Assembly: GCA_010645155.1 (NCBI GenBank)
Contig: CM021323.1
Coordinates: 4,182,781 to 4,246,780 of the forward strand
Direction of reading: 5' to 3'
DNA from: Tigriopus japonicus
Taxonomy: Eukaryota > Arthropoda > Copepoda > Harpacticoida > Harpacticidae
DNA length: 64,000 nt
A program made the translations under genes and the position numbers. The notes beneath the pieces are model-generated. The model did not search any database. It was not told the DNA's origin and saw only the letters and a program-made list of their open reading frames with translations. Below, in pieces: positions 13,886 through 26,000 of this stretch. Every line of letters begins with the position of its first letter. Position 1 is the stretch's first letter.

Positions 13886-13921
13886 GATTCATGCGCAATC
13901 TTATTTCAATTACCTGGGGTT

Positions 13922-13957
13922 ACTGATTCACTTCTTTTTAAATATCTACCCTTATCT
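13922..13957 (-). promoter_or_regulatory. Possible core promoter of the intact nrf-6-like gene
   Basis: Reading the minus strand there is AGATAAG (a GATA-factor type site) at 13957-13951, a TATA-like TATTTAAA at 13944-13937 and an arthropod initiator TCAGT at 13926-13922, about 40 bases before the ATG. TATA-to-initiator spacing is short (about 20), so this is only suggestive. The paralogue has a comparable arrangement. Confidence 0.3.
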
Positions 13958-14043
13958 TAAAGTTCCTTCAAACTGTTTTGATGCTCACGATGTACTGTCA
14001 TACACTAAAGGGCTGGGCTATGTCATATGTACAAAATTATAAC

Positions 14044-14346
14044 TAGTGATGGACCGAAAGGGCTCATAACCGAAACCGAAAGTTTCGGCCGAAAGAGGGC
14101 TTAACCAAAACCGAAACCGAAAGCAGCTGATTACAAAATTGTTCAAATGCAAAATCTGCCTTAAAATTTAGAATGCTCATGTGTTCGATGTTGGGTAATC
14201 GCAAATTTTGAAAAATCGGAAAACTTAAATTTCAGAGGTTTTCGGACCAATTTTTTTTTATTTTGTTGTCAAACTCCATTTTACATAGTGCTTGTCTACT
14301 TTCGGTTTCGGTAGGCATAACCGAAACCGCTTTCGGTCCATCACTA
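14044..14346. mobile_element. hAT-type MITE, 303 bp, with 8-bp target duplication
   Basis: The ends are inverted repeats beginning TAGTGATGGACCGAAAG (17 bases identical at both ends, similarity continuing through CCGAAACC motifs). Directly outside both ends is the identical 8-mer ATTATAAC (14036-14043 and 14347-14354), the target-site duplication length of hAT transposons. There is no transposase frame, so it is non-autonomous. It lies 160 bp upstream of the intact nrf-6-like gene. Confidence 0.92.
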
Positions 14347-14390
14347 ATTATAACCACACATTGCTCGTCTGCAGACATTTCACTCAAACC

Positions 14391-15546
14391 CAGGGTTGGT
14401 CGGGGGATCAACTTTTTCGATTTATCCCCTTTACCCGGGGATAAACGGGATAAATTGGGGGATAAACGGGATAAATGGGGGATAAACGGGATAAATTGGG
14501 GGATAAACGGGATAAATGGGAGGATAAACGGGATGAACCGGTGGATAAATGAAATAAAGCCAATTTTGTTCCGATTTTGACATGTTTGAATAGTTTTTGG
14601 CATCCCTGAAAATGGCCAATCAAACTAAAGTTTTAACATAAATATTAATAAAATACATTTACAATTTTTAACAGAAATAATTGTTATATATTATCAAACT
14701 AAAAAAATATGTTACAAAAAGCCTACAATTGACAGTACTTGTTGAGACGTGATGAAATTGAAGAAATCTTCCACAATTGAAGATTATCAAGGTCAGAAAA
14801 CTTCATGCTCAGTGAATGTAATAGAGAGACACAAAAATGAACTAATTTCTAGAAATGCGGGTAATTTGTTTGATAAAGGAGGGAATCCCCTTTATCCCCG
14901 TTATTCCCTGGAGGAAAGTCCCGTTAATCCCAAAAAACGGGACGCTTTATGGATGAGATAGTCTACCAACTAACCCTACAATATTCCTACAGAGCAGACA
15001 GCCTTTATCAGATTGCAGCTGCAAATCTGCCTTTCGACTTCGGAAACACAAAAAAATAAAAGCTAAAAACCTAGGAGTTTTCATTGTAGCGATGGAATTA
15101 ATTTTTGTGTGGGACTTAATTGAAAAAAGTGAGATTTTGTGGGAAATATAGTGTTACGGAAATATGTGAATATTTATAGAAATAAGGAAGAAATGCTCAA
15201 AACGTAGGAAAAATTACTTTTAAGGTAGGAAAAGATGCTTGAAGAGTAAGAAAAATTGCTTTTAAGGTAGGAAAAAAGCTTGAAAAAATAGGAAAAAAGC
15301 TTGAAAAAAAAGGAAAAAAGCTTGAAAAAAAGGAAAAAAGCTTGAAAAAAAGGAAAAAAGCTTGAAAACTAGGAAAAAAGCTTGAAAAATAGGAAAAAAG
15401 CTTGAAAACTAGGAAAAAAGCTTGAAAAGTAGGAAAATCCCGTTTATCCCGTTTATCCCTTTTATTTCTTGAAGGAAAATCCCGTTTATCCCTAGAGGGA
15501 TAAACGGGACTCTTTTTGGAGGGGATAATCCCCCCGACCAACCCTG
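14391..15546. mobile_element. Non-autonomous hAT-type element, 1156 bp, with internal tandem repeats
   Basis: Terminal inverted repeats read CAGGGTTGGTCGGGGG at the left and its exact complement at the right. The flanking 8-mer CTCAAACC is duplicated at 14383-14390 and 15547-15554. Inside the left end is a tandem array of units like GGGATAAACGGGATAAAT (about 14435-14540). Inside the right end is an array of about ten units like AGGAAAAAAGCTTGAAA (about 15290-15435), then inverted copies of the CCCGTTTATCCC motif. Apparent proline/isoleucine-rich or Phe-rich open frames here are only translations of these arrays. Confidence 0.92.
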
Positions 15547-15554
15547 CTCAAACC

Positions 15555-18203
15555 CCCAAACTTTATTTGATGAGGAAAGGCAAAGTTGACTTTCTGTTTT
15601 CACCAAGAAGACTACCTTTTCGTTTTACAACTGACAATAACTAGGCAAATCAAGTGTTTTCCTCTTCATTCATATGTAAGAAGCAAGGAAAGAGCAAATA
15701 AAAATAAGTCAGCTTGCTTTTCCTTACCCGCAGACTAGAATTTCTCTCCACTTCTTCAGTCAACGAGTAAAAATTGCTTCAATTGAGAAAACGATGTTTT
15801 GTGTGAAATATGAATTACAATTCCCTAAATCATCGGCCACAGAATTGAGGAATCCTTTCCTAAATGTGTAGGCATAAAGTAGCCCAACCCTGTGATTATG
15901 AAGTCAAAGGTTTGTACTCTCGTACTGCTTAATGAACACAGCTTTTGCAACAGAGGCCTGTGGAGAAATAGTCGATCTTGAGGTAAATGGTAGTATTCAA
16001 TGTCCTAGTTCTGATTGGTGGTGTAAAATGCATTTAACCAGGTCGACTGTTAGACTGTTTCTAAAGGATATTTTGACAGCAAAAGTGCCAATGTTTTCTA
16101 GTTATATGATTGTAGATTCTGAAGTCGAAAAAAATTAGTCCATTCATAGTTTGGCAAATTAAATTCCAATATGTTATTTAAAACCGGGAACATATTGAGT
16201 AATTTCATCATAATGATGACCCCAAGCTTTCTTAACGTAGCTTGCGTCTACAACTGCGGATTTTGGCAGAATTATTTTACCTAGAGCACTATACTTTTAC
16301 CTATCTATTTTCAGTATCTTTAAGGTTTACTAAATATTAGTAAAGTACGATAAAGGTACTTCAATTATTTGATCACTTTGGGCCTCGCATAGAGGCATTG
16401 TTCTACACTAATAGTTGATCATATAATGCGTCGAGATTCAAGGAAGAAAAGTCAGATAAAGAGTATGCGACATGCACAAGGGTTGTTCAAGTGAGCGTTA
16501 TAAATCATACCGCTAGCGGCAAAATTGGGTCGTTGGTTGTAGTGAGTTGCTTGGCCCATTTTGGCAAATACAAATCATTTCAATTTTAGGGGGTATTCGA
16601 AAAGTCTAGGCTCGTGGAAACGCTTGATATTTCACGTGGCTGGAGTTGGGTCAATATTATAGAAAATTGACTCACAAGGTGATGAAAATACGTAACCAAG
16701 CCTTGTGCTTCTGCAAAACATGATTTGTGAGTGATCCAAAAAATAATTTGAAGATGCATATTTGTTCCGTTGATTCCATTGAGTTATATCAGTATTTGAA
16801 ATAGTTCCCGTAAATACAAAAAAACATAGTTCTTACCGGTTCTTTCTAGAAATGTAAGAGCTTATGTATCTCATTTCTGCCAAAATAAACGAAGCATATT
16901 ATCAAACAGGTGTAAGCAAAAGTATCTAAATGTAAAATAGCAATCATTTTGTGGGGCCAACGCTCGTTGAATACACGCCAAACTTGAAATGACTGGAATT
17001 TCTCAAAATGGGCTGGGCAACTCAGTCCAGCCAAGGACATCTTTAGTTATAACGTACTCCATGATCCAGCCAACGGCCCTGTTATACTGCAAGCGGTATG
17101 ATTTAAAAAACTCACTTGAGCTACCTTTGTACATGTACCATTGGTTTCAAAATATCTGTTGTGACTTAGCAGAGACTTCGTGTGGTCAGAGCTTTTTCTA
17201 AACGACAGGTGATCCTACTACTTATCACTTTTGAGCTAAAATCAACGCTCAGGCCAATATGTGTTAAGTGTTTGCAACGTCAAAACTGATCAAATGAGTC
17301 TAACTCGATTTCCATCCGCAATATTCTGATAAATACTACTCGGAGATACTTTTTCAACTATTATTCGTCAAACAATTCGTCTTTCTGGAGGTCCAAGGGA
17401 CACCATTACTCATTGACTTTGGCCGGCAAAAGTGACGATGACAGTACGGCCCTGATGTTTAAATTATATTTATTGCCTCGAATATGAGTCATTTCTTGTG
17501 ACTCATCAATATTTTCTCAGATTATTGTACTTGCATTTTATGAAAATGTAAATTGGGATTGTGGATGACTTTTCCAAAATTTGAAATTCTTTCGGAACAA
17601 TCGCGCAAGTCCGTCCGACTTTTTGCTCAGTTCCACCAACGACGGGAGCTGACGAAGGACCCATTCAATCTGACCTACACTCTACCCCAAGATTTTTATC
17701 TCTTTAAGATTCAAGATTTTTAAGATTAAGACTAAGATTTAAGGTTTTTATCATCTCCTTAAACCTGATTGCATTCGTAATGTCTGTTCATCCCTTCTTC
17801 ATTTGTTTCATGTGCAATGAAAACTATTCTAATCAGCTCATCGGAGATGTCGAAATTAGCTTAACTCTTCTTGTTTATACACGCTTTTACCATTTGATTG
17901 GTCAGTTTTACCATATAACTGACACTGAAAACTTTGAACGTAAACTTAGTAAAGGCTAAGATGGAAATTCCACTTTGATGGAAATGTGATTTAGGTTTAC
18001 TTTTGTTTTTTGTCCAAACATGGCATCCATCAACCAAAAGTTTAAATTTAGGCTTATGTCTACAAAAATGTTTGATGAGTTCGAAAATCCATTTATTTGC
18101 ATACATTTGGGTTGATACATATTTTCCTATCATTTATATTGCCCTTTCTCAGTTAGTAGTTTTCATTAGTTTGTTCCAATACTGGATTTCTCGGCATTTT
18201 CGG
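15555..18203. other. Intergenic between the two nrf-6-like genes
   Basis: AT-rich 2.6 kb. Short open frames such as those near 15932-16138 and 16846-17040 show no domain or consistent splice structure. No RNA gene or delimited repeat was recognised; it includes the 3' flank of the damaged nrf-6-like copy. Confidence 0.5.
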
Positions 18204-21200
18204 TCAATATTTCTTCACAAGTTGAACCTTTTGTGGCTCCTTCGAGATCATGGTTTTCCGCATCAACGTTACCCAACTTTTTCGAGTCTCTTCAATGATG
18301 GCTTCTACACGTACTTTCTTCTCCTGCTTCCTTATCTCCTCGTCAAGATTGACGTTTTCAACCAATTTCTCGACCATTGGAGGGTTGACCTTGTCGTGGT
18401 TTTTGGTCGAGCCTAGAAAATCTAGAAGGGCAGAATATGCTACTCAATATCAAATGAAGGCCGAAGATATCGAACAACTTACGTCTAATAAGAAGTTTCT
18501 CCAAAGAAATAAACGGCGCTTCCACAAGAAGAGCTCCAACAAAGCTTCCTCCATAGGAAATCATGACCATCCCCACCCAATAATAGGACTGAAAAAGAAC
18601 GTCATCGATTAAAGTTTGAGGCTCTCTAACCAGAAGGCATATTTTCTTATCTCTTACAATGACTAAATTATTGAGCTCTAACGTATAGGTCAAGGAATAC
18701 ACAAACATGCCCATGATGTCGATGTGCACCAAAAAGGCCATAATACCGTCCTTTTTGATTTAGTTAATGGGGTGAAGAAGTCTCACGACAAAAAGGTGTT
18801 GATGAAGCCTCCGTAGCCTTTGACACATGCAAATATAATCCAACTTAAACCCAATCCCCAACCAATCTTGCTGAACCCATTGTAAAAATGGGATTCGAAT
18901 TGAGTGTAGGATTCAAACACATAAGGGGTTTGGACTCGCATGTTGTACATCCCAAAAAACACCGCAAACAGCATGGCAAACGAAGTGAGCCACCTTATTA
19001 TGTTTGCGTACTAGAAAAAAAAAGGATCAAGTTGAAAGAATGAACGAGCCCTTGAGAATTTTTACTGGGTTACCCAAGAAATTGTGAATTTCTTATCCTT
19101 TGTTTTCCAAAGAATGTAACCCAGAATCATACCAATGATATAAGGTTGTGCTCGTGTGTAAGGTCTCATGTAGATCAAATGTGTGGTATCAATGTTATAC
19201 GTATTAGGATTCCTGAAATGAGCGAGGTTCAGTACCAAATCTTGAATATTCATTTTCTATGGTTGAGCCTTTGTTTATTCCTAAACTCCAGTGTTAATGG
19301 ATTCATAACCAGCAATGAATGCATATTGAGACTTCTTTCACTGCTGCCATAATGAATATTGAAGAAAACAATATCTCACCCGATTTTTACAAACATGATT
19401 TGTAACTCTTAATTTTGATAATGCTCCCCCCTTTTGATAAAGTGGCCAAGGCTATTCAACCGCATCCAACAAAATAAAGTCATAAAATGTACTCACAGTA
19501 ATTGATAATTTGATGAAATCTTGTTAACCCATGAGATAGCGATTGGAATAACGGCGAAGACAACAAGTACAAACAAAGCCCATTGCAAGGCCTTCTTCCA
19601 CTTCAATTTGTACATGGGATGGATCAACAAAGGCGAAAAGATGAACATCTGCATTTCACGCGCCAAATACCAGCTTTGACCCCAACATTGCTGATCGTAG
19701 TTCACAAAGTTCTGCACGTACAGAGCGTTGATCCAAGCATTCCGCTCACAAATGGAACCCGTAAACTCATAAATCATCCAACCCAGTCCCGATCCGAGTA
19801 AAGGGGTAATACCCGTGATAAATCCAATAACGAGCATATAAGGAATCGTTAGCCTAAAGAGAATTTAGAGCGAGGAATTTGGAAGTCAAGTCAAATAAAC
19901 GTTGTGCAACCTCTTACCTAATGTAACGGTGAATGTAGAACAAGGCGATGTCAAAACGGCCCTTTTGCAATTCAATAAGCGACAAATAGGACACAAGAAG
20001 CCCTCCGAGCAAGAAAAATGTGTCCACTGAATAGATGGCATTGTTCAGCAACTCATAGGCGAATGGATAATTCATCTTTCCGCTATAAATCTGCGTGAAA
20101 GAGCACAATGGACTCAATAGAAGACGCTTTGCAAGAGTAGCCATTTCAAACTCACAGTTGCCTTAAACTGAGGATTCTTCAGAAGCCTTCAGAAGTTCCT
20201 AGATACACGTACACATGGCCAACAATGACCCAAATCATTGAAAGTACCCTAAAACCCGTTGAAAAGAGGGTAAATGAACAGACCTGGAAAGAAAAGGCTT
20301 CAAAATCTAACCTAATGCCATTCAAGCATTCCAACTGGTTATGACCCTGAACATCCGTGTTCAAGATTTTCCTACCATTGATATTGACCGAGAAACACAA
20401 CATGATTCGAACAAAGAAATTCTGTTCAGAAGGATTCGATTTCCCAATCGCATCCTCGGATTGGAATTGGAGAACGACATCCACCAATGTCCCCAAAAAT
20501 AGTAGAAATGACAATGCCGAGAAGAGACCACTACAATTGAAATGTGTGTCAGACAAGCGACCTTAATGACGGATCAGCTCCTTATATCATGGCCTTGTTT
20601 AGGGGTCTCAATTCCGAGATTTGATCCTGGCCTTTTTGGGTTAAGCATCCAAAAACGCTGACAACTGAGGCTGACAACTCCTCATAAAGGTTCCGATAGT
20701 TGGTGATCACTTCCTGTTCGGAACAACCACTTGGCACGCACACTCCAAAAATGGGGGTCATTTCTTGGAGGTAGATATCTGTGATGTTCTATAAATACTC
20801 AAGAGGCCAACGTGAAACAAGTCGGTGTGTTCCAATGTTCCCAAAGATATCCTGAATATTCACATCTCCGGGCAGAAGATCAATTATTCCTCCAATCCAT
20901 CCAGGAACGCCTGGCATTTTGGTGATTGGATTCAATCCACTTAGCGTTAATTTGGTAGTATCTTTTTCTAAACCAGTTCCTTTTACTTGCATGGAACAAT
21001 GTTGTCCCACAAAATCTTTCCAAGGATTTGGATCGTAATCACTCCCATCGGATTTGGCCATGAGACAGCCTTCAAAACTACCCAAAGAGATGGTATTGCC
21101 CTTGGGAATAATCACATCTCCATAGTTTAAATCTGGGATGAAATCACATGCCTTACGAGCCACCCAAAAATCCATGATGTCACAAAGATCAATAGTGCCA

Positions 21201-21939
21201 CTAAGCACCCCATCAGGAATTTTGCCGGTTGCATCCAACACTAGAATATATTGTATTCATTGTAGACTTTACGCATTTTTTCTATGCAGGAAAATCTTTC
21301 ATTGATCTTGCTAACTGTAAAAGGCGAACTTTTGAGGTGTCGAGATCAGACTTCTAACATAAGTCATACTTTGTTGAAAATATTGGCCACCCACCCCCAA
21401 AACTGGAGCCATCGGAGCAATGAAATACTTTAATTTGAAGCTGATTTCGTCGTCTTGACTTTGAAAAGTCTTTAAACGTGGTAAAAGTTGATGAAACACG
21501 CCCGAGGAGTCAGATTCCACGAGACTTTTGATTTGATCCAATTCCGTGGGACTTATCCCCCTTGGCAAAGACAGATCTGGAACGGAAATTTGATGACTTT
21601 TCGTCATAAAGAGGAATCCAAGGCAATATCTCACTTGAGTATTTTCCTAAATTCGGAAATTCGGCTGCTTTGACCTGGAAAATTGTATTGCACGATTTTT
21701 AGAGAGCGACATTCCTCTCATTGTTGAAAGTGGATCAACAAACTTCTTCCAATCTAAACCTTCAACCATTGAAGGTAGGCTTCGTTTTCAATCTAAAGAA
21801 AACAATACTTTGACACTAATCACAAGACATAAAGAAGCTTCTTACCGTCAACGTCAATGGCGTGATCATGACTTTCAAAGCAGTGGACAAAATGACAAAG
21901 GACGAAAAAAAGTAGTGTTATTTTGAATCTATTCATCAT
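18204..21939 (-). pseudogene. nrf-6-like membrane acyltransferase, damaged paralogue
   Basis: Homologous exons follow the plan of the 10406-13885 gene: 21939-21846 (signal peptide), 21576-21316, 21240-20864, 20788-20586, 20530-20312, 20248-20156, 20090-19918, 19853-19497, 19212-19074, 19010-18658, 18588-18483, 18421-18204. The NRF and acyltransferase-3 landmarks are present (IFGVCVPSGCS, SMIWVIVGHVYV, VDTFFLLGGLL, RAQPYIIGMILGYIL). Four problems are visible. Exon 2 cannot be read cleanly (TAG at 21649-21647). The donor after 20586 is AT instead of GT before AAGG. The exon 20248-20156 needs one extra base (TGA at 20181-20179, after which LKNPQFKAT continues in another frame). The exon 19010-18658 has TGA at 18785-18783 at a conserved Trp and a frame change before MAFLVHIDIMG. 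An extra 64-bp intron splits the large TM exon, and a lysine/glutamate-rich C-terminal tail of about 70 residues is absent from the intact copy. Sequencing error is the alternative. Confidence 0.75.
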
Positions 21940-21978
21940 GTCAATGGATGATCTCAACTCCTGGGGCTTATCTCTGCA

Positions 21979-22008
21979 ACTGACCCGTCTTAACATATTC
22001 TATAAAAT
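21979..22008 (-). promoter_or_regulatory. Possible core promoter of the damaged nrf-6-like copy
   Basis: On the minus strand ATTTTATA (22008-22001) precedes an initiator TCAGT (21983-21979) by about 26 bases, and the ATG follows about 42 bases later. An AGATAAG lies just downstream of the initiator. The same elements occur in front of the intact paralogue. Confidence 0.35.
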
Positions 22009-22938
22009 TGATCTGTGCTTCTGAATTAGTCACGTGCCTCAATATTGACTAGCGGTGAATGAACGCATCACTAGATGCTTGATATATTTGGCAAACAAAG
22101 ATTGAAACACTCGGTCAAGAGACGACAGGTGGTGAAATTTTGCCTTCTCTCAAAATCAAACAAAATCTTCCAAAATTAAATACAAGCTGTCAAATAAATA
22201 AACATTGAAACGCTTGAAATTTGATAGCATTTTTATTCAATCGAAAATACAGAATTTGACATTTGGGAGGAACGATGAATATAATCTCGAGAATATCAAC
22301 TGAGACAATTGTCACATTTTAGCATATCTTTACGCAGCAGAACATGCTCTTCATGTGATTCATGCTTAGTTTTTTCACTAAACGTTCAGAAGTAACCCCA
22401 AGACTTAATTTAGTAGGATATTCTCCATCAAATGTTACCAAGACCCATAACAGTACTTGAAATCACAAAACCAGTTACAAGGGCTCCTAAGATCTAGGTT
22501 CTCCACATGTCTCAAATAACTAGACACCTACCCTCAAAGACTCGTAAAAGGCTTGAAACCAATAAGTGGGATTTTCTGAATCGTGTTTTGTGACATTATG
22601 GCAATTCATTATTGCCTAAGGATTTCCTTTATCAAACCTCAACATAGAGCAGCCTTTCAAGTTTCAACCCTCTTAGACCCAAGCGAGAGCTGACTTTAGA
22701 GTCTCTATTATTGCACACCATTTTAAATCTGAATTGCTAGTTTAGAATGGTTTATAAAACTCTGGTGAATTGCAATGTGTGCAAAAATGGTCAGTAATGG
22801 ATAACTTAAGTATGTTTTTCATTCTACTACCCAAGCTCCTTGCATCATCCGAAAAAAGGGACATTTGCGTCATACCGGTGGTCTGACATGGCGAAAAGCA
22901 TTCAAGACAGCGCAAAAGATTACCCACTTTAGAAACAA
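22009..22938. other. Intergenic, no gene recognised
   Basis: About 0.9 kb of AT-rich sequence between the start of the damaged nrf-6-like copy and the 3' end of the membrane-protein gene. Nothing with coding or repeat structure was found. Confidence 0.5.
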
Positions 22939-22944
22939 TTTATT
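22939..22944 (-). terminator. Polyadenylation signal AATAAA of the membrane-protein gene
   Basis: On the minus strand a canonical AATAAA lies about 100 bases beyond the stop codon at 23045, a normal distance for a short 3' UTR. Confidence 0.5.
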
Positions 22945-23044
22945 AGTCAATCTAACAATAACGTCATCTCTCTTTGATTTGGTTTGGATTAATACTATTT
23001 CACAATTTTCATTTTGCGTCACCTCCACGTTACATAGTATACAA

Positions 23045-26000
23045 CTAAAGTTTGGTCCTGGCTTCGGACTGAAGACTGGTCACACTCTTCTTGCCGGCCG
23101 TTGAGGAGGGCCGGGGCTGAATTGGCAGTTCACCCGATTGAGACGGCGGAGCACGTGTCACACTTGAAAAGAATGTCATACACTTCTCCTTGAGCTCGCC
23201 TTGGAAAGCTGAAGATTTAAGGATTTGAGGCGGAGCCGAATAATCCACAAACACTTTTTGAGCAATCTTCTTCTTGTCGTAGCTGCTTTGACTTCCCGCC
23301 TCTGAGTGAGTTTCCTCTTGGGAGCTTTCTTTGGTGGCCTTATCAATGGCCACTTCAACCGTTTCATGGTTAACATCACCGTAGGCAGTTGGGGGTCGAG
23401 GACTATTGGGCTCACTGTCTTCCTCATTCTCCTGTTCACTCATAGACGAGGCTGGAGAGCAACTAAGGGAGCTCTCTTTGTAGAAAAACGACGTTTCGGG
23501 TCTTTTAGCAATCCGGCTAGAAATGGTTGCGACCTCAGAGGCCGTGGAAGGCTTATGGCTCGATGGATTGGACGAATCCGGTGAGAACTCTGTCTTTCGA
23601 ATCCGATACAAGATACCCGAAAGAAGGTCGTTGATGTTGTTGTATTTGCTAATCTTCATGTGAGATCTCTCTTCGATCTCTGCTGAGGTCAATCCACCAA
23701 CATGGTTCAGTGAACTCATGGACGATTTGGTCACAGGTCGGTACTTGGGCAGGAAGTTGTCGCTCACCTCGCGAGCAATCTTCCGACTTTCTAAAACGGG
23801 GCCCAAGTTTTTAGCCCGAAGGATCGCTTTGAGCTGTCTTTTCCTCTTCTGGCGATGATTTGCCACGACGACCAATCCGAAAATTCCAATCAAGATAACG
23901 ATGGTGGATAGACTGAGTGCGAGAGACAACATATGGGAGCGATCCTGCATCTCCTCAGTGAGATATTTCATTTTCACGTGAAGGTCCTCACCCTGGAAAA
24001 AGATACAACAACTGGCTTTATTTAGCTTTATTTGAGGAAGATTTTCTTGCCAAAGGGCACAATTCGACGTGGGAATTGAGATTGAACATATCCTTGTGAG
24101 TATTCTTTGGGTCTCAAGTGCAAGCAATTATTCACTTGAAAAGATCTTGATGTAAAAGGGTCTTGTCATTTTGACAACTTCAATTGCGAAGTTTCAAAGG
24201 GATGGGCCATTAGAGAACAAAGCTGATTTTTGCTAACTACGGCATAAGTCTGTGTGGCTTCTTTGTTTCGTCACTCCCTATAAAAGTGACAAATTTCTTT
24301 GAAACCACTTAAAATCATTAATAGAAAAATGACGCCACTAAATTATAGTAATGGGCCGTAAAAGTATTCTGTCAAAATTTCAATACATCACTTGGACTGA
24401 TAGCAAATCACACAAATCATAAACTTATTCAAACAATCCATTCATAATCACCTCAGTTTTTTGGCATTCGATTAAGCTATCTTAGAGATATCAATTTATG
24501 TTGTGGGTTCAACAATCAAAATCCACCTTTTCTATTATTCGTCCTTCATATTTTAAATTCGACAACATTGGAAAAGGTTAATAGAATTGGATTTAAAACC
24601 GAAGGTGCTTTGGTGCTTTGTCAAATGTCAGAAAAGATACATTTTTAAGCATTTCAATGTCAGGTTTCCACACCATTTGCTTAAAGTAACTTCGATCTTA
24701 CTTGCTAGGGTCAACTATGTAATTGAAATTACGTAAACGTAATCTAAAAAGCTTTTCACTTGTAGTTGAATAACTTTGAAAAATTACAACATAATTAAAA
24801 TCTGCGTTTATATTGTACCCTCCAGTGTAAATGGCTGCGCACTTTCAAATTTATTTTTGATATTATAAATCATGGTTGATTGTAGCTCTAACTTTTTGTA
24901 AGTCGTACCTTAAATTAGAAAAAGATTTCTCCCTCCGCAGCAACTTTTTCAGATTTTGTCTTTCGAAAAATGAAAAAAAAAAAACCTTTCAACAAGAAAA
25001 TGAAATGCAACGATAAAGTGGCCCCTTTGGTCAGTGTCCTTTAACTGAGAAAACAGAAGACCACGATTATGAGCTCGATAGGTCCCACGTTTTCATTGGA
25101 TTCAAGAGGCTAAAAATGTTTGCAACGTATTTTCAAGAAAGCTGAGAAGTTTCGTGCACGTTCTAGAAACAAAAATAGGAATGGAATTCCTTGTAAAAAA
25201 TATCAATCAATAATTAGGTGCGTGCAATCAACATTTATATGTATTGTGTCTTTTGACTACAAATTAACTTGCTTATTGTCGGAAGTATTGCACTTTTTCT
25301 ACGGCTTTTTTTTCCTCTCGAATCCTGCAAAGACCCTTGCACTATAAGTGGAGTTAGTCAATCATAGTCCTTTATTCACAGGGCTTTAGCCGTTCCTCAA
25401 AAAAGTAGTGGATTGGAGTCACATTTTGTTCCAAAAATGAGGAACGCGTTACGCACGAATTTGGCGCTACTTGTTGCAAAAGTGACTTGTCAAAAAGGCC
25501 AGTTTTAGGAGCTTGCTGCTTTTATGTTGCGTTGTAATAAGATTACTAAAAACCTTAATCCAACAGAATTCATAAGACAAGTCGAGAAAAGAAAACACAA
25601 ACAAAAAGGTCACAGGGTAAAACAGTCACGGTAAAAAAGTCACACGGTAAAACGGTCACAGTAACAAAGGTCACAGGGTAAAATGGTCACACTAAAAAGG
25701 TCGCAATAGAAATTGCTATTTTTCCATGGACAGATTGTATTCCGCCTAAAGTTTCTTCAAAGACCATGGTTGCATCTTGAAATTGAACTGAAGAGAGGCA
25801 GGGAAACACCATTGTTTAAAAAATAATGTGTCTGGAAAGGGTTCCTGGTGGCTATGTTCCCTTTGTCTTGGCATAATTGTGTTTTGCCCAAATTTTCTTG
25901 TGCTCCCGTGAGTCAATCTTTTATGATCTGCGTGTTTATTTTACACATTGGATTTACAACCTTGGAACAGATTTGGGTTCCTGGGATCACACCCTAGGCG

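Noticed and set aside
14430..15440. Regularly spaced repeats that could suggest a CRISPR-like array or repetitive Pro/Ile and Phe-rich proteins
   Set aside because: The units are continuous tandem copies without unique spacers and lie inside an hAT-type element with clear ends; the frames are translations of the repeats.
18745..18784. A very short intron (GTGAGA to AAAAAG) that would remove the stop in the damaged nrf-6-like copy
   Set aside because: It would be only 36 bp, does not restore the frame of the following MAFLVHID segment, and would delete residues (FFTPL) conserved in the intact copy.
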